This document shows positions 5,973 to 6,157 of a DNA stretch of 6,157 nucleotides, one piece after another. The DNA is from Bacilli bacterium. GTDB lineage: Bacteria; Bacillota_I; Bacilli_A; RFN20; CAG-826. Under the pieces are notes generated by a model that saw nothing but the letters and a program-made list of their open reading frames with translations, had not been told where the DNA came from and ran no database searches. Position numbers and translations under genes: made by a program. Position 1 is the first letter of the stretch, and every line of letters starts with the position of its first letter. Where the stretch lies: positions 1 to 6,157 of the forward strand of contig JAILKX010000072.1 of assembly GCA_024693415.1 (NCBI GenBank), given 5' to 3'.

Positions 5973-6088
5973 CTGTAAGGTTGACTTTTGGGGAAGGTGC
6001 TGACTAAAGTCAATGTAAGCGGCTTGCTAGGTTTGTCCTTCCGTAAACGTTCGATCTTAATCCGATGGACGTTGGCGAAGGCTTTTTT
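5973..6088 (+). ncRNA. Candidate small RNA or attenuator leader, unrecognised
   Basis: Between the promoter at 5938-5966 and the terminator ending at 6088 lies about 115 bases with no open reading frame of note. TTGACTTT (5981-5988) and AAAGTCAA (6006-6013) form a perfect 8-bp stem with a 17-base loop. The loop's GGAAGG (5992-5997) is complementary to CCTTCC (6037-6042), the 5' arm of the terminator. That offers a pseudoknot or antiterminator pairing which would compete with termination. I do not recognise a known RNA family. It could be a free small RNA or the leader of a downstream gene. Confidence 0.4.
6037..6088 (+). terminator. Rho-independent terminator with long stem
   Basis: CCTTCCG (6037-6043) pairs with CGAAGG (6076-6081) with one bulged C. 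Inside, AACGTTC (6046-6052) pairs with GACGTT and its flank (about 6067-6073) with wobbles. Six T follow (6083-6088). The stem is imperfect but long, and the T-tract is clean. Confidence 0.7.
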
Positions 6089-6157
6089 GTTTCGTTGGTT
6101 CTTATAACTGAATCGCCTGCATCGTCAATGGACATGGGATGACTGCCGGTCGCCTTG
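6089..6157. other. Right edge, no supported feature
   Basis: No start codon with a good ribosome binding site is visible on the plus strand; ATG 6139 runs open to the edge but lacks one. One minus-strand frame is open from the edge to a stop at 6010-6012, but it would run through the terminator and hairpin on the other strand and has unremarkable composition. Confidence 0.4.

Noticed and set aside
5791..6003. 70-codon open frame from TTG
   Set aside because: It runs through the G-rich tract, an operator palindrome and two promoter candidates, has no ribosome binding site and shows no domain-like features.
6010..6156. Minus-strand gene end entering from the right
   Set aside because: The frame is open for 48 codons, but it covers the plus-strand terminator and hairpin and shows no recognisable protein features; chance is as likely.

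Overview
The window looks like part of a Bacillota (Firmicutes) genome, probably an uncultured Erysipelotrichia/Mollicutes-related gut lineage. The evidence is a GEMM-I cyclic-di-GMP riboswitch of Firmicute type, two secreted proteins with SipW/TasA-type signal peptides (hydrophobic core ending in A-W-F), compact rho-independent terminators and TTGNNN-17-TANAAT promoters. Trp is encoded by TGG, and TGA acts as a true stop: it ends both main genes, one 2 bases before the next gene's ATG and the other 15 bases before a terminator stem. The lineage assignment is inference.

Layout. (1) Bases 1-96 hold the last 31 codons of a gene entering from the left, closed by a strong terminator (98-126) and a second terminator-like hairpin (140-163). 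(2) Bases 164-350 have no gene; they hold an AT-rich stretch and a 13-base palindrome. (3) Bases 351-486 form a compact control module: a promoter (351-379), a c-di-GMP-I riboswitch aptamer (about 390-459) and an overlapping intrinsic terminator (451-486). (4) Bases 493-1383 and 1386-5489 encode two secreted proteins of 296 and 1367 residues, separated by 2 bases and surely one operon. The second is a large modular surface or matrix protein: GLUG-like beta-helix start, six trefoil-like repeats, a conserved middle domain of unknown function, a Big_2-like Ig domain, and no sortase or membrane anchor. (5) A terminator at 5505-5532 ends the operon. (6) Bases 5533-6157 contain no convincing gene but are rich in structure: a roughly 130-base imperfect hairpin (5605-5736), a G-rich tract, a perfect LacI/CcpA-type operator palindrome, two promoter candidates, and a short cassette of strong promoter, hairpin and terminator (5938-6088). 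That cassette could be a small RNA or an attenuator leader for a gene beyond the right edge.

How it fits together. The arrangement predicts that rising c-di-GMP folds the aptamer, hides the 5' arm of the terminator and lets RNA polymerase enter the two-gene operon. The cell would then export two SipW-class proteins, likely as extracellular matrix or adhesin material. A direct second-messenger switch on a TasA-like signal-peptide pair is the most interesting system here. The second highlight is the unexplained structured RNA cassette at the right end, where a hairpin loop is complementary to one arm of its own terminator.
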